A stretch of 24,158 bases of DNA from JAYWIG01 sp043789035. GTDB lineage: Bacteria; Pseudomonadota; Gammaproteobacteria; Burkholderiales; Burkholderiaceae_E. The stretch spans positions 1 to 24,158 of the forward strand of contig JAYWIG010000347.1 in NCBI GenBank assembly GCA_043789035.1. Direction: 5' to 3'. The notes beneath the pieces were generated by a model. That model worked only from the letters and a program-made list of their open reading frames with translations, did not search any database and had not been told where the DNA came from. Each line of letters begins with the position of its first letter. The stretch's first letter is position 1. The translations under genes and the position numbers were made by a program. Of the stretch, positions 7,670 to 15,397 are shown piece by piece.

Positions 7670-7687
7670 AGCTTTTAAGGAAAAGCT
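7670..7687 (+). promoter_or_regulatory. Hairpin sequestering the coat-protein ribosome-binding site, possible CsrA-type site 2
   Basis: AGCTTTT (7670-7676) is the exact reverse complement of AAAAGCT (7681-7687). The loop AAGG (7677-7680), with the following A, forms the ribosome-binding site AAGGA. The stem ends directly against the ATG of the coat gene at 7688. GGA2 (7679-7681) lies 21 bases after GGA1, within the spacing over which a CsrA dimer can bridge two sites. A repressive or activating role cannot be told from sequence. Confidence 0.5.
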
Positions 7688-8818
7688 ATGGCACGTACCT
7701 TTGTTGGGGTAAATGACCCCAAAGCAGTTAAGAAGTATTCAACCATGCTCTCGGCGTTGACGATCAAAGAATCTTTCTTTGGTTCAAGCGCAATGATGGG
7801 TCGTGGCCCTGAGTCGCGCAAGTTTATTCAGCGCGTTGATGATCTGAAAAAAGATCATGGTGACACGATCTCGGTTGACTTGCTCATGCCGATGAAAATG
7901 GATCCTATTGTCGGTGCTGATCAGCTTGACGGAAACGAAGAGCGCTTACAGTTTTATACAGACAAGATCGTTATTGATCAAGTTCGTGGTGGTGCTGACT
8001 TGGGCGACAAAATGTCGCGTAAGCGTACCGTTGTTGATATGCGTAAAGCGGCTTTGCGAGCGCACAAAGACTGGTGGAAGCGCGTCATGGATGAGATTAT
8101 CTTCATCTACGCATCTGGCACTCGCGGCACTCAAAACGGTTTTGTATGGTCGGCTAACAATCGTTTCTTGCAAACCAATCCATTAACGGCGCCAGACTCT
8201 GTGCATCAGTTTTATGGCGGCGCTGCAACGTCTCTTGCTTCAATGGTCGGTACTGACTTGGCATCGCTATCGGGCGTTGATAAGTTAATCGCAAATGCTG
8301 AAATGATGGGCGGTGACGCAACTGAAGAGTTGTCAATGATTCCTGCCGACATGGGCGAAGGCGAAAACGGTTATTCATTGCTGGTGCATCCGTGGGCTGC
8401 TCTAGCGATTCGTACCAATACCAACCCAGGCCAATGGTTAGACATCCAGAAAGCTGCTGCTGCCGCCGAAGGTTCGACAAAAAATCCAATCTTTAAGGGC
8501 ACTTCGACACTTGGTTACTACAACGGTTGCTTGATCAAGAAGCATCGCAACATTATTACGCAAGCTGCGGGTGCTTCCGGTACTCTTACTGCTGCTCGTA
8601 ACTTGTTCTTTGGTGTGCAAGGCGTCTTAGTTGCAATGGGTTCACCAGGCGATATTGATATGCCGTTTGACTGGACTGAAATGGTTAAGGACCACGGCGA
8701 CAAGATCGCTATCGGTACTAACTGCATTATGGGTGTGAAAAAATCAACTTACATAACTGAGAATGGCGCTCGTGATTTTGGTGTCATGGCCTACGACACA
8801 GTAGTTGTAAAGCCTTAA
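7688..8818 (+). CDS. Major capsid protein, N4-gp56 family
   Basis: This 376-residue protein is the coat subunit, with the HK97 fold in this family. Recognisable family features are the N-terminal LTIKESFFGSSAMMGRG segment, the stretch GDTISVDLLMPMK, the DKIVIDQVRGGADLGDKM region with conserved GG and R residues, and DWWKRVMDEIIFIYASG. Length is within the family's usual range. The start ATG 7688 is preceded by AAGGA held in a hairpin loop. It follows the scaffold and the 62-aa gene and precedes a 147-aa head protein, the usual order. Unlike nearly all neighbours it is not translationally coupled and has its own structured leader, which suits a protein needed in hundreds of copies. Confidence 0.93.
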   Translation: MARTFVGVNDPKAVKKYSTMLSALTIKESFFGSSAMMGRGPESRKFIQRVDDLKKDHGDTISVDLLMPMKMDPIVGADQLDGNEERLQFYTDKIVIDQVRGGADLGDKMSRKRTVVDMRKAALRAHKDWWKRVMDEIIFIYASGTRGTQNGFVWSANNRFLQTNPLTAPDSVHQFYGGAATSLASMVGTDLASLSGVDKLIANAEMMGGDATEELSMIPADMGEGENGYSLLVHPWAALAIRTNTNPGQWLDIQKAAAAAEGSTKNPIFKGTSTLGYYNGCLIKKHRNIITQAAGASGTLTAARNLFFGVQGVLVAMGSPGDIDMPFDWTEMVKDHGDKIAIGTNCIMGVKKSTYITENGARDFGVMAYDTVVVKP

Positions 8819-8848
8819 TCCACCTACTTAACTTTCAAAGGAAAAATT

Positions 8849-9292
8849 ATGGCTTTATTTCGTACTCTTGTTGCGCAACGCATCAAACCATTGTCTGTCG
8901 GCGCTAGTGTCGATGGTTATCCTGTTCGTATTGAGCACGACTTTACGTCAGCAATTACTACCGCTGACGTACTTGAGCTTTGTACGCTCACTCCGGGAAC
9001 GGAAGTGCTTGATTGGGCGATTGATTCAGACGACTTAGATTCGGGCGCAGGCTTGGCATTTTCAGTCGGCGTACTCAATACCGGTAAAACAGCATTGGTA
9101 TCAGCGGCAGGAACTTATGTCACTGGCTCGACAATTGCTCAGACTGGCGGCTTGCTTCGTGCAGCCTCAATCAATCACATCCGATTCGGTGCAACACAGA
9201 CTGATCGCACGCTTGGTTTAATTCCAACGGTAAATGCCGCTGGCTTTACCAATGGTCGAATTGGCATAACACTCTTGTGCCGTAACGTTTAA
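8849..9292 (+). CDS. Head protein following the coat gene (possible decoration protein)
   Basis: This 147-residue protein is predicted mostly beta, glycine/threonine-rich and without membrane segments (DLDSGAGLAFSVGVLN, then GRIGITLLCRNV at the end). I recognise it as a type commonly found just after N4-gp56-type coat genes, but its molecular role is not known to me. A capsid decoration or stabilising role is plausible from size and position. The start ATG 8849 has a strong ribosome-binding site (AAAGGAAA). A 30-base gap separates it from the coat gene and an intrinsic terminator follows it, so coat and this protein are probably made together at high level. Confidence 0.72.
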   Translation: MALFRTLVAQRIKPLSVGASVDGYPVRIEHDFTSAITTADVLELCTLTPGTEVLDWAIDSDDLDSGAGLAFSVGVLNTGKTALVSAAGTYVTGSTIAQTGGLLRAASINHIRFGATQTDRTLGLIPTVNAAGFTNGRIGITLLCRNV

Positions 9293-9327
9293 CGGTGGTT
9301 GTCTCCCAGCAAGTAATTGTTGTTTAT

Positions 9328-9354
9328 CAAGGGCTGAAATATGCCCTTGCTTTT
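9328..9354 (+). terminator. Intrinsic terminator or attenuator after the head genes
   Basis: CAAGGGC (9328-9334) and GCCCTTG (9343-9349) form a perfect seven-pair stem with an eight-base loop, followed by CTTTTAATTT. The T-run is short (four), so termination is probably partial. That would give more coat and decoration transcript than downstream connector and tail transcript. It lies in the 79-base gap between 9292 and 9372. Confidence 0.82.
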
Positions 9355-9371
9355 AATTTAGAAGGTTACAA

Positions 9372-9767
9372 ATGAAAATTGAATGCTTAATTAAGCGACC
9401 TGGCGGCACAGAAGTGGTACTCGATGGCATTAGCTACGAATTTTTACCGGTTGATCCAAAGCAACCCATTAAAAGTGCTCACATTGCCGAAGTGCTTAAA
9501 GAAAAGCATCAAGTGATTTTGTTAGGCATTCCAGAAGCTTACGTTGAAGTTGGTGCTGACAAAAAGCAAGTAGCTAAACTGCCAACCGAAACACTCATCA
9601 TTACTGATGAGGATGGCAATGACCACAACGTAACGATCATGGATCGTACGGATCGCTGGAATTTAGCCAAAGATATGGGTTTAATCCTGCCAAAAAATAT
9701 CAAAGATGATGACCTTTTTGCGGCTATTTCCGAGGCTGCAAAAAAAGCGACTGAAACTGACGAATAA
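9372..9767 (+). CDS. Hypothetical protein, head/connector region
   Basis: This 131-residue soluble protein starts at ATG 9372 with AGAAGG upstream. It begins MKIECLIKRPGGTEV with a compact beta-rich first part. The middle refers to GIPEAYVEVGADKKQ, and the C-terminus is acidic and helical (SEAAKKATETDE). No domain is recognised. It is the first gene after the terminator and precedes adaptor-like genes, so a head-completion or connector function is possible. The short C-terminal helix would be compatible with binding to a ring protein, but this is speculation. Confidence 0.72.
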   Translation: MKIECLIKRPGGTEVVLDGISYEFLPVDPKQPIKSAHIAEVLKEKHQVILLGIPEAYVEVGADKKQVAKLPTETLIITDEDGNDHNVTIMDRTDRWNLAKDMGLILPKNIKDDDLFAAISEAAKKATETDE

Positions 9768-9778
9768 GAAGTTGATCA

Positions 9779-10111
9779 ATGACTTTTCAAGAGCTGATCA
9801 ATTTTGCAGGAAAGCCTCTCAACGATGAGGGGATTAATGGCAATCCAAAACGATGGCCTGATGCACTGCGCTTAGATTACGCTTTGGAAGGGCTTTGGAA
9901 GTTAAGGCGAGAACGTCCTGACTTATTTATATTTAATCTTGCGGGCGAGCTTACTTATACCTTGGCTCAAGCCGTACCGGTGGACACGGCGATGGCTCAA
10001 ATGCTTCGCGACTACATTGTCGCTCGATGCCTTTCTCACAACAATGACGTGGGTGCCGAAGGTAGCTCTTCAACCGGATTTTTTCAGCTTGCCGCAAGTG
10101 GTGTGCGATGA
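9779..10111 (+). CDS. Head-tail adaptor-like protein (DUF6682-like)
   Basis: This 110-residue protein carries a pattern RWPDALRLDYALEGLWKLRRERPDLF that recalls a family of short phage adaptors placed between coat and tail genes (DUF6682-like, from memory). A helical second half follows (MAQMLRDYIVARCLSHNNDVG), where connector proteins of this type usually have a helix bundle docking on the portal. The start ATG 9779 follows AAGAAG. It overlaps the next gene by ATGA, consistent with joint assembly. The family name needs a profile search. Confidence 0.68.
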   Translation: MTFQELINFAGKPLNDEGINGNPKRWPDALRLDYALEGLWKLRRERPDLFIFNLAGELTYTLAQAVPVDTAMAQMLRDYIVARCLSHNNDVGAEGSSSTGFFQLAASGVR

Positions 10112-10722
10112 AATTGGTTAAATGGGCCCAAGCTCAATCGCTGATATTGCCGTTTGTGAAAGATTGCCCATGGCCTATGGGCGAAATATGCTTGCAGCAA
10201 GCCGCAAGAGAGTTCTTTGAGCGCTCCTACACTTGGCGAGTTTGGACCGATGATCTTTACACGATTGCCGGTCTAGCTGAATATGATTTGTTTGTAGGAA
10301 AAGGTGCCGAAGTATCGTCAGTCATTGACGCCATTATCGGTGGGCGCAAAGTTCAGTGTTTTACTCAGAACGACTGGGGCTACATGCAAACCGATAAATC
10401 GGCCACGTCTGGGGTGTCATGGTTTGATAGCCAACTGCACATTAACCCAATCCCTTCGGTTGATGAATTGCCAATCAAAGCATTAGTAAGCCTTAGACCT
10501 GATTTAAACATCGAAGGACTCCCTGAAACCCAATGGGAGTACATCACCAAGATTGTTTTAGGTGCGCTTGCTCGAATTTACGGTGCAACTGATAAACCCT
10601 ACTCTAATCCGGGTGAGGCAACAAAGTATGAGCTGATGTTTCAATCGGCCTATTTTCGTGAGCGCAGCAAAGCCGAGAAAAGCGGCTTTACACGTTCGCG
10701 TGTTGTGGGCCATTATCTGTGA
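10108..10722 (+). CDS. Putative head-tail connector / tail adaptor protein
   Basis: This 204-residue protein is coupled to the adaptor-like gene before it (ATGA) and to the tail gene after it (GTGA). The N-terminal region has an amphipathic helix with paired aromatic residues (ICLQQAAREFFERSYTWRVW), then a beta-rich middle (SGVSWFDSQLHINPIP) and a helical C-terminal part (ITKIVLGALARIYG and KYELMFQSAYFRERSKAE). This layout resembles podoviral head-completion or tail adaptor proteins of about 200 residues. The exact family is not certain to me. Confidence 0.65.
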   Translation: MKLVKWAQAQSLILPFVKDCPWPMGEICLQQAAREFFERSYTWRVWTDDLYTIAGLAEYDLFVGKGAEVSSVIDAIIGGRKVQCFTQNDWGYMQTDKSATSGVSWFDSQLHINPIPSVDELPIKALVSLRPDLNIEGLPETQWEYITKIVLGALARIYGATDKPYSNPGEATKYELMFQSAYFRERSKAEKSGFTRSRVVGHYL

Positions 10723-12353
10723 GACTTGTATTCTCTAATCCTCGCGGTATGGCTCCACGAGTTGATCCGCTATTGCTTGAACCTATGCAAGCGCAGTACG
10801 CTAGAAACGTTCGGTTTTTAGACAATGGCTGGTCGTCTTGGAATGAACCAGTATTCGTTGCGCCATTTAACAAAACAGGCCTTATTCAGTCTATATACCG
10901 ATTTGGGCAAGACGCTACAACTGATGCAAATTACTGGTTTCAATGGACCACAGATGTCGACATAGTTCGATACGCAAGATTTGCTAATGAAGGTACGATT
11001 TACAGTGGTGATGGTGTGCCGAAGTACACCGATGCAACCATGGGCACTTCGCCTGGGCCGCTGCCGTCTGCATCTTATGATTTAGGCTTAGTCACGCCGA
11101 CGATTGCTCCATCTTTGAGCGTGTCTGGTGTTGCTGGCGTAGGTGCGCAGTCTCTCACAATATTTGTTGGCTATACGTTCGTTGATGCCAGAGGGCAAGA
11201 ATCTGCACTGTCACCAATCTCATCCGAAATTACAGCGGTTAGCAATCAAACAATCAACGTCAGTTTCTTGCAAATCCCGGCGGGCAACAACAGTTATACG
11301 GCTAAAAGAATCTACGCTACTGCGGGAACAGGCACTTCGTTTTACTTGCGCACCGAGGTTGCTGCAGGGTCACCTACCGCGTCTTTTGTTGCCGCTCGAT
11401 CAACAACTCCAATACCTGGACAAACAGGTGTTGGCGACGCATTAGAACGCGCTACATCTGGAGCGCCGCCTGCTGATTCGTATGGCGTCAAGTATTGCGC
11501 GGGAAACTTTTTAGCCATGATCTCGGGTGATTCGGTTGTGTTTAGTGAGGCTGATTTCTTGTATGCGTACAAGGCAAGCAATAGCGTTAAGCCGCCATTT
11601 AAGCCCGTAGCACTTGGCACCTTTGGCAATACGCTGGTTGTAGGTACCAAAGGCCGCACGATGCTGTATCAAGGCCTAGACCCTGAGTTCATGCAAGAGA
11701 TTAAAGGGGATCGCGTCTTTGCTTGCGTCTCTAAGCGTTCCATGGTCGACATGGATGGCCAGGCCGTTGGCTATGCCGCCAAGGAGGGTTTTGTAGTAGT
11801 GAGTCCTGCTGGTTCAACGTTGATTACTGGCAACTTCTATTCAGGCCGAGAATGGGCTGCATTAAAACCAGAAACTATGATGTGTGTTTACTGGAACGGC
11901 CAAGTAGTTTGTTTCTTTAATGATGGCGCCGGCCGCAAAGGTTCGCTGTTGTTAATACCTGGCGTTGAGCCTGTTGAGCTTTCGTTATATGCGACTGCTG
12001 CTTATGTTGATCCTCAGCGTAACTCGCTTTACGTGGCTATGTCTGACGCACCTTATAACGGTATCTATCGGTTTGATTCTGGTGCAGCATTGCCATGGGT
12101 GTGGAAAAGCAAAGATCACCCTATGGCCAAAGCAATGAGCTGGACAGGGTTGCAGGTTAAGTCAGACGGAGCGATTCGAGTAGAGGCCAGTTCCGACGGT
12201 CGAGTTCAGTGGGTAGTGACCGCAACTAACGATGAAATCATTACCGTGCCGGGTGGCTATCTCGGGCAGAAATGGTCATTTGAGTTTAGCGGTACAGTAA
12301 AGATGAAATCGTGCGTTATTGCCGATAATTTTTCAGAGCTTACAACGGTATGA
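10719..12353 (+). CDS. Tail structural protein (nozzle/stopper-like, beta-propeller character)
   Basis: This 544-residue beta-rich protein starts at GTG 10719. The first 30 residues (MRLVFSNPRGMAPRVDPLLL, followed by AQYARNVRFLDNGW) and later blade-like segments with GD/DG turns resemble the podoviral tail proteins that follow connector genes and form a propeller around the tail exit. Residues about 145-230 look like an Ig/Fn3-like insertion (FVGYTFVDARGQESALSP). The gene is coupled to both neighbours (GTGA, ATGA). Its placement after adaptors and before the fibre gene fits the nozzle. No enzymatic motif is seen. Confidence 0.7.
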   Translation: MRLVFSNPRGMAPRVDPLLLEPMQAQYARNVRFLDNGWSSWNEPVFVAPFNKTGLIQSIYRFGQDATTDANYWFQWTTDVDIVRYARFANEGTIYSGDGVPKYTDATMGTSPGPLPSASYDLGLVTPTIAPSLSVSGVAGVGAQSLTIFVGYTFVDARGQESALSPISSEITAVSNQTINVSFLQIPAGNNSYTAKRIYATAGTGTSFYLRTEVAAGSPTASFVAARSTTPIPGQTGVGDALERATSGAPPADSYGVKYCAGNFLAMISGDSVVFSEADFLYAYKASNSVKPPFKPVALGTFGNTLVVGTKGRTMLYQGLDPEFMQEIKGDRVFACVSKRSMVDMDGQAVGYAAKEGFVVVSPAGSTLITGNFYSGREWAALKPETMMCVYWNGQVVCFFNDGAGRKGSLLLIPGVEPVELSLYATAAYVDPQRNSLYVAMSDAPYNGIYRFDSGAALPWVWKSKDHPMAKAMSWTGLQVKSDGAIRVEASSDGRVQWVVTATNDEIITVPGGYLGQKWSFEFSGTVKMKSCVIADNFSELTTV

Positions 12354-14020
12354 ACCAAGAGGGCTTGGCCGCTAATTTTAGGGGCATGAGTGGGCTTTCG
12401 CCTGAGCTTATTCAAGCACTCGAAGATATGCAGCGATTCATACGAAGAAAAGCTGGTATTGGCACAAATTCAAACGAGGTCTTTGTTACCAAAAGTGAGC
12501 TCATTGAATCTGGTGTTGCTCAGCAAGGTGCAAGTGGTAGTTTATTGCCAGGTTCTACCGCAACAGAAGCGCCTGACTACACACCGCCAAGCGCACCAAG
12601 CGGATTAACTGTTGTTGGAGGGTACGCGGAAAACCTTCTCAAATTTAACGCAGCATCAGATCAAAGGCGCGGCTACTTCGAGGTTTTTCGCTCGGCAGTT
12701 AACAACCTTTCCATAGCGGTAAAGATTGCTCAAACTACGTCGACTATCTTTGCTGATTCGGTACAAAACTCATCTACGTATTACTACTGGGTTAGGGCGG
12801 TTAGCAAATGGAGTGATGCGGTTTTTAGCCCGTTTAATGCAACTGCTGGCACTCCGGGGAGCACTGCGCCTGACATTGACTACGCAATGAACGTACTCAC
12901 AGGGCTAAATGGTGCCCAGCCGTTTTACTATTTGGCCGCCAACGAGACGATTAACGGCATTTTGTTTCCCGCTGGCGTGTATATGAAGAAAGCCTTCATT
13001 CGCGATGCAGTCATTCGGTTCTTGCAAGTTGGTGAAGCGGTCATTGATAACGCAAACATTATTGCTTTGACTGCAAACAAGATTACCGCTGGCACCATGT
13101 CGGCAGATCGCATTGACACCAATACGTTGATCGCTAAAGAGGCAAGCTTTACCGTATCGCAACATCAAACGATTTTTGGTAATAAAGCCTTTTTGAACTC
13201 GGCCAATATTAATGATCATCTGCAATCCGATAACTTTAATGGCAATCCGGCAACCAACAGCCCAGGCACCGCTGGTTGGTACATTGGGCGCGATGGCAAG
13301 CTATATTTACAAGATGCTGTAATTAAGGGAACGGTACTTAGCTCAAGCTTTGTGGGCGGTGATTTCTCTGGCGGCAACTTTACTGGCGCTAATTTCTTTG
13401 GTGGGTTATTTCAAGGCGGCGTTTTTGAAGGTAACGTTTTAAGATCGGCAGGTTCTGGCCTTAACTACGCTACTCCATCCGGTTCGCGAGTAAATAATGT
13501 TTCTGGTTACAACGCATCTTGGAATTTAGCGGCAACTGGTACGCAATTAGCCTTTCAAATATTTGGCAAAATTCGAATGTATGCTGATGGGTTACTTGAG
13601 GTCGACGAACCTATTATTTCTAAAAGCAATGTACTCGCCTCTGGCACGGTTACTACTTCCGTAAGGTGGGAAGATTTCGAGTTTGGCACCGAAAAACAAC
13701 TTGTATTTGACACTGGATTTAATGAGCCAAGCTGGGCCAATCCACAATCTTGGACGTATGGAATAAAGATAGATATTCTTTCTACTGCCTCTAGTGGGTC
13801 GCATCCGACAAATACTGCGCTGTTTAACATTAGAGTCGCAGGATCCATATTAAGACAAAGAACCCAATTTATAACTGGGTCGACAAGCTTTCCAGGTAGT
13901 GAAGGCGACCGAAGAATAAAAATAACGGCAGCATTTACTCATGAATTTATTCGGAGCCCAAGCTTTTTTTCGTTTATTTCTGTAACGTCTTTTGCTTGGC
14001 AATTGGTCAGATTGTCATGA
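12350..14020 (+). CDS. Tail fibre/tip-like protein with Fn3 domain and pentapeptide repeats
   Basis: The protein has 556 residues. After a helical N-terminus (about 15-40) and a linker comes an Fn3-type domain at about 78-172, starting PPSAPSGLTVVGGYAENLLKF and containing the YYYWVRAVSKWS strand. Residues about 210-265 resemble the region after Fn3 domains in lambda J-like and DUF1983 tail proteins (NIIALTANKITAGTMSADR). Residues 334-364 are regular pentapeptide repeats with F or L every fifth residue (GGDFSGGNFTGANF and on), predicting a short right-handed beta-helix. The C-terminal 190 residues are beta-rich and may bind the receptor. Coupled by ATGA to the genes on both sides. The role is inferred from domains and position. 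Confidence 0.78.
   Translation: MNQEGLAANFRGMSGLSPELIQALEDMQRFIRRKAGIGTNSNEVFVTKSELIESGVAQQGASGSLLPGSTATEAPDYTPPSAPSGLTVVGGYAENLLKFNAASDQRRGYFEVFRSAVNNLSIAVKIAQTTSTIFADSVQNSSTYYYWVRAVSKWSDAVFSPFNATAGTPGSTAPDIDYAMNVLTGLNGAQPFYYLAANETINGILFPAGVYMKKAFIRDAVIRFLQVGEAVIDNANIIALTANKITAGTMSADRIDTNTLIAKEASFTVSQHQTIFGNKAFLNSANINDHLQSDNFNGNPATNSPGTAGWYIGRDGKLYLQDAVIKGTVLSSSFVGGDFSGGNFTGANFFGGLFQGGVFEGNVLRSAGSGLNYATPSGSRVNNVSGYNASWNLAATGTQLAFQIFGKIRMYADGLLEVDEPIISKSNVLASGTVTTSVRWEDFEFGTEKQLVFDTGFNEPSWANPQSWTYGIKIDILSTASSGSHPTNTALFNIRVAGSILRQRTQFITGSTSFPGSEGDRRIKITAAFTHEFIRSPSFFSFISVTSFAWQLVRLS
13349..13441 (+). repeat. Pentapeptide-repeat tract inside the tail fibre gene
   Basis: Seven consecutive central residues (F334, F339, F344, F349, F354, F359, L364) fall exactly every five residues, separated mostly by x-G-G-x. 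At DNA level this is a degenerate 15-base tandem repeat. The pattern is that of the pentapeptide repeat fold, a square beta-helix. Confidence 0.8.
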
Positions 14021-14379
14021 GCGATTTGCAAATTGTTCAAACTAACGTGATTCGCAACCTAAAAAAAGCGCGAGACGTCTCCATATTTTCGGTGTTCACA
14101 TGGAGCGGTTTGTCGTTTGATTGTGATGACGTTTCGCAGACCAGAATTCTAGGGCTTGCGGTTGCGGCCGGGGCTGGTGCAATCCCGACCAGCGGTATTC
14201 AATGGCGACTAGCCAATAACGCATGGACGACGCTATACCCATCGGACGTTCCATTTTTATTTGGCGCGCTGCAAGCCCACATACAAAGCCGGTTCATCCT
14301 CTTTGCGCAGCATGAATCCATCATTAAAGCGATGACTGATCCAGATTTAATCGTTCAATATAACTTAGAGGTGTTTTGA
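14017..14379 (+). CDS. DUF4376-like tail-fibre-associated protein
   Basis: I chose ATG 14017, which overlaps the fibre stop (ATGA), giving 120 residues; a TTG at 13996 would extend it into the fibre gene. The pattern FTWSGLSFDCDDVSQTRILG, then WRLANNAWTTL, then a helix with FGALQAHIQSRFILFAQHES, matches what I know of DUF4376. That small domain is found at the C-terminus of, or beside, phage tail fibre proteins. Its role is not established; a fibre assembly or tip-associated role is likely. Position directly after the fibre gene supports this. Confidence 0.7.
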   Translation: MSDLQIVQTNVIRNLKKARDVSIFSVFTWSGLSFDCDDVSQTRILGLAVAAGAGAIPTSGIQWRLANNAWTTLYPSDVPFLFGALQAHIQSRFILFAQHESIIKAMTDPDLIVQYNLEVF

Positions 14380-14729
14380 TGACCAAAGGCCAGAAAATGC
14401 TACTTGCAATAGTAGTGATGCTTCCCGTAACCGTCATGGCGCTTTTGTCGCTCGTGTGGGCTACTGTCATTTGGATCATTGGATTAAGCGCATCGAGGTC
14501 AACTGTTCAAGGGATCGCGCTCAATGTGATGTACAGCATCGACCAACTTGGAAACGCAGTCATTGGCGGCGATCCTGATGAAACGATTAGTTCTCGAGCT
14601 GGGCGTGCGGTTAAAGAAGGGCGGTGCAAAGGTTGCAAGTTGCTTTGCTGGCTTTTAAACAAAGTCGATCCCAATCATTGCGATAAGTATTTGGAACCAG
14701 GCGGTGACAGGGATGTTTTTAAGCTCTGA
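14379..14729 (+). CDS. Small phage membrane protein with a Cys-rich cytoplasmic motif
   Basis: The protein has 116 residues from ATG 14379 (TGATG with the gene before, GAGGTG upstream). Residues 8-36 form one hydrophobic membrane segment. The following region holds GGDPDETISSRAGRA and then C83, C86, C90, H100 and C101 (CKGCKLLCWLL and PNHC), a spacing that could bind a metal ion. I recall proteins with the same GDPDETISSRAG and Cys pattern in other phages, of unknown function. It sits at the end of the tail module before a 71-base gap. A role in membrane interaction or a late host effect is speculation. Confidence 0.7.
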   Translation: MTKGQKMLLAIVVMLPVTVMALLSLVWATVIWIIGLSASRSTVQGIALNVMYSIDQLGNAVIGGDPDETISSRAGRAVKEGRCKGCKLLCWLLNKVDPNHCDKYLEPGGDRDVFKL

Positions 14730-14800
14730 TACCCGTACCAAGTATTGATTCTTTTTTCTAAAGATCGGACGATACACGTATCTAATTTAGAGCGTGCCAA

Positions 14801-15397
14801 ATGTTTAATACGGTTCAATCAGTGCTTGGCGGTTATGTCGGAAAGGTGCTTGAGCAAAGCGACATCACGCAAATTTATAAAGCTCTGTATCCGGCTAATC
14901 CTTTGCCGTTATCAGCTGATGGAAAGTTTGAAAGACTGACGTTTCACCACGAACGGTTTCACCTTTGCGTGCAAGATGTAGAAGATCTTTGTCGTGCGCA
15001 CTGGGCAGAAACAGAAGGCCATAGAAATGATCATGAAATGAAACCTAACTGGCCGTATTTCCTTGATCGCGAGGCTCACGGCGCCTATACCCAGTTTGTC
15101 GCCCGAAATGAGGACGGTGAAATGATTGGTCACATGGGTACAGAGATCATGCGAAGCACGCAAGATAGCCGCCTGTTTGCCAAAGAGAATGCGCTTTATT
15201 TTAAGCCTGAGTACCGCAATGGTAAAAACGCTTTGGCGTTCGGCCAGTATTGCGAAGAGTGCCTAGCGGCCTACGGCGTAGAAGAGCTTCATTGCTCGAC
15301 TCGTGACAACAATAATGCCGACAAGCTACTCGTAAGACTTGGGTTTGATCGAATCGGCTCACTATTTATTAAAAGGCTTAGCAATGTGCGCAAGTGA
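14801..15397 (+). CDS. GNAT-family N-acetyltransferase
   Basis: This 198-residue protein has the GNAT core: a beta strand pair at about 105-120 (QFVARNEDGEMIGHMG), a strand with LYFKPEYRNGKNALAFG at about 130-147 carrying the acetyl-CoA pyrophosphate-binding turn, and the C-terminal LLVRLGFDRIGSLFIKRL at about 173-194. The acceptor is unknown; phage GNATs may act on proteins, small molecules or nucleotides. An N-terminal extension of about 75 residues precedes the core. The ribosome-binding site before ATG 14801 is weak. It lies among virion genes, and the next gene begins 14 bases before its stop, so it is not a loosely inserted cargo gene. Confidence 0.82.
   Translation: MFNTVQSVLGGYVGKVLEQSDITQIYKALYPANPLPLSADGKFERLTFHHERFHLCVQDVEDLCRAHWAETEGHRNDHEMKPNWPYFLDREAHGAYTQFVARNEDGEMIGHMGTEIMRSTQDSRLFAKENALYFKPEYRNGKNALAFGQYCEECLAAYGVEELHCSTRDNNNADKLLVRLGFDRIGSLFIKRLSNVRK

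Noticed and set aside
8833..8844. Small hairpin (TTTC/GAAA) around the ribosome-binding site of the 8849 gene, resembling the capsid hairpin
   Set aside because: The stem has only four weak pairs and is easily explained by chance in a purine-rich ribosome-binding site.
13996..14020. TTG start extending the DUF4376-like gene upstream
   Set aside because: The ATG at 14017 gives an ATGA overlap like most neighbours, and the extra residues (MAIGQIV) add nothing family-like.
14730..14800. Possible promoter or terminator in the gap before the GNAT gene (TTGATT at 14745, TATCTA at 14779, a T-run at 14752)
   Set aside because: The -35/-10 spacing is 28 bases and there is no stable stem before the T-run; nothing convincing is present.
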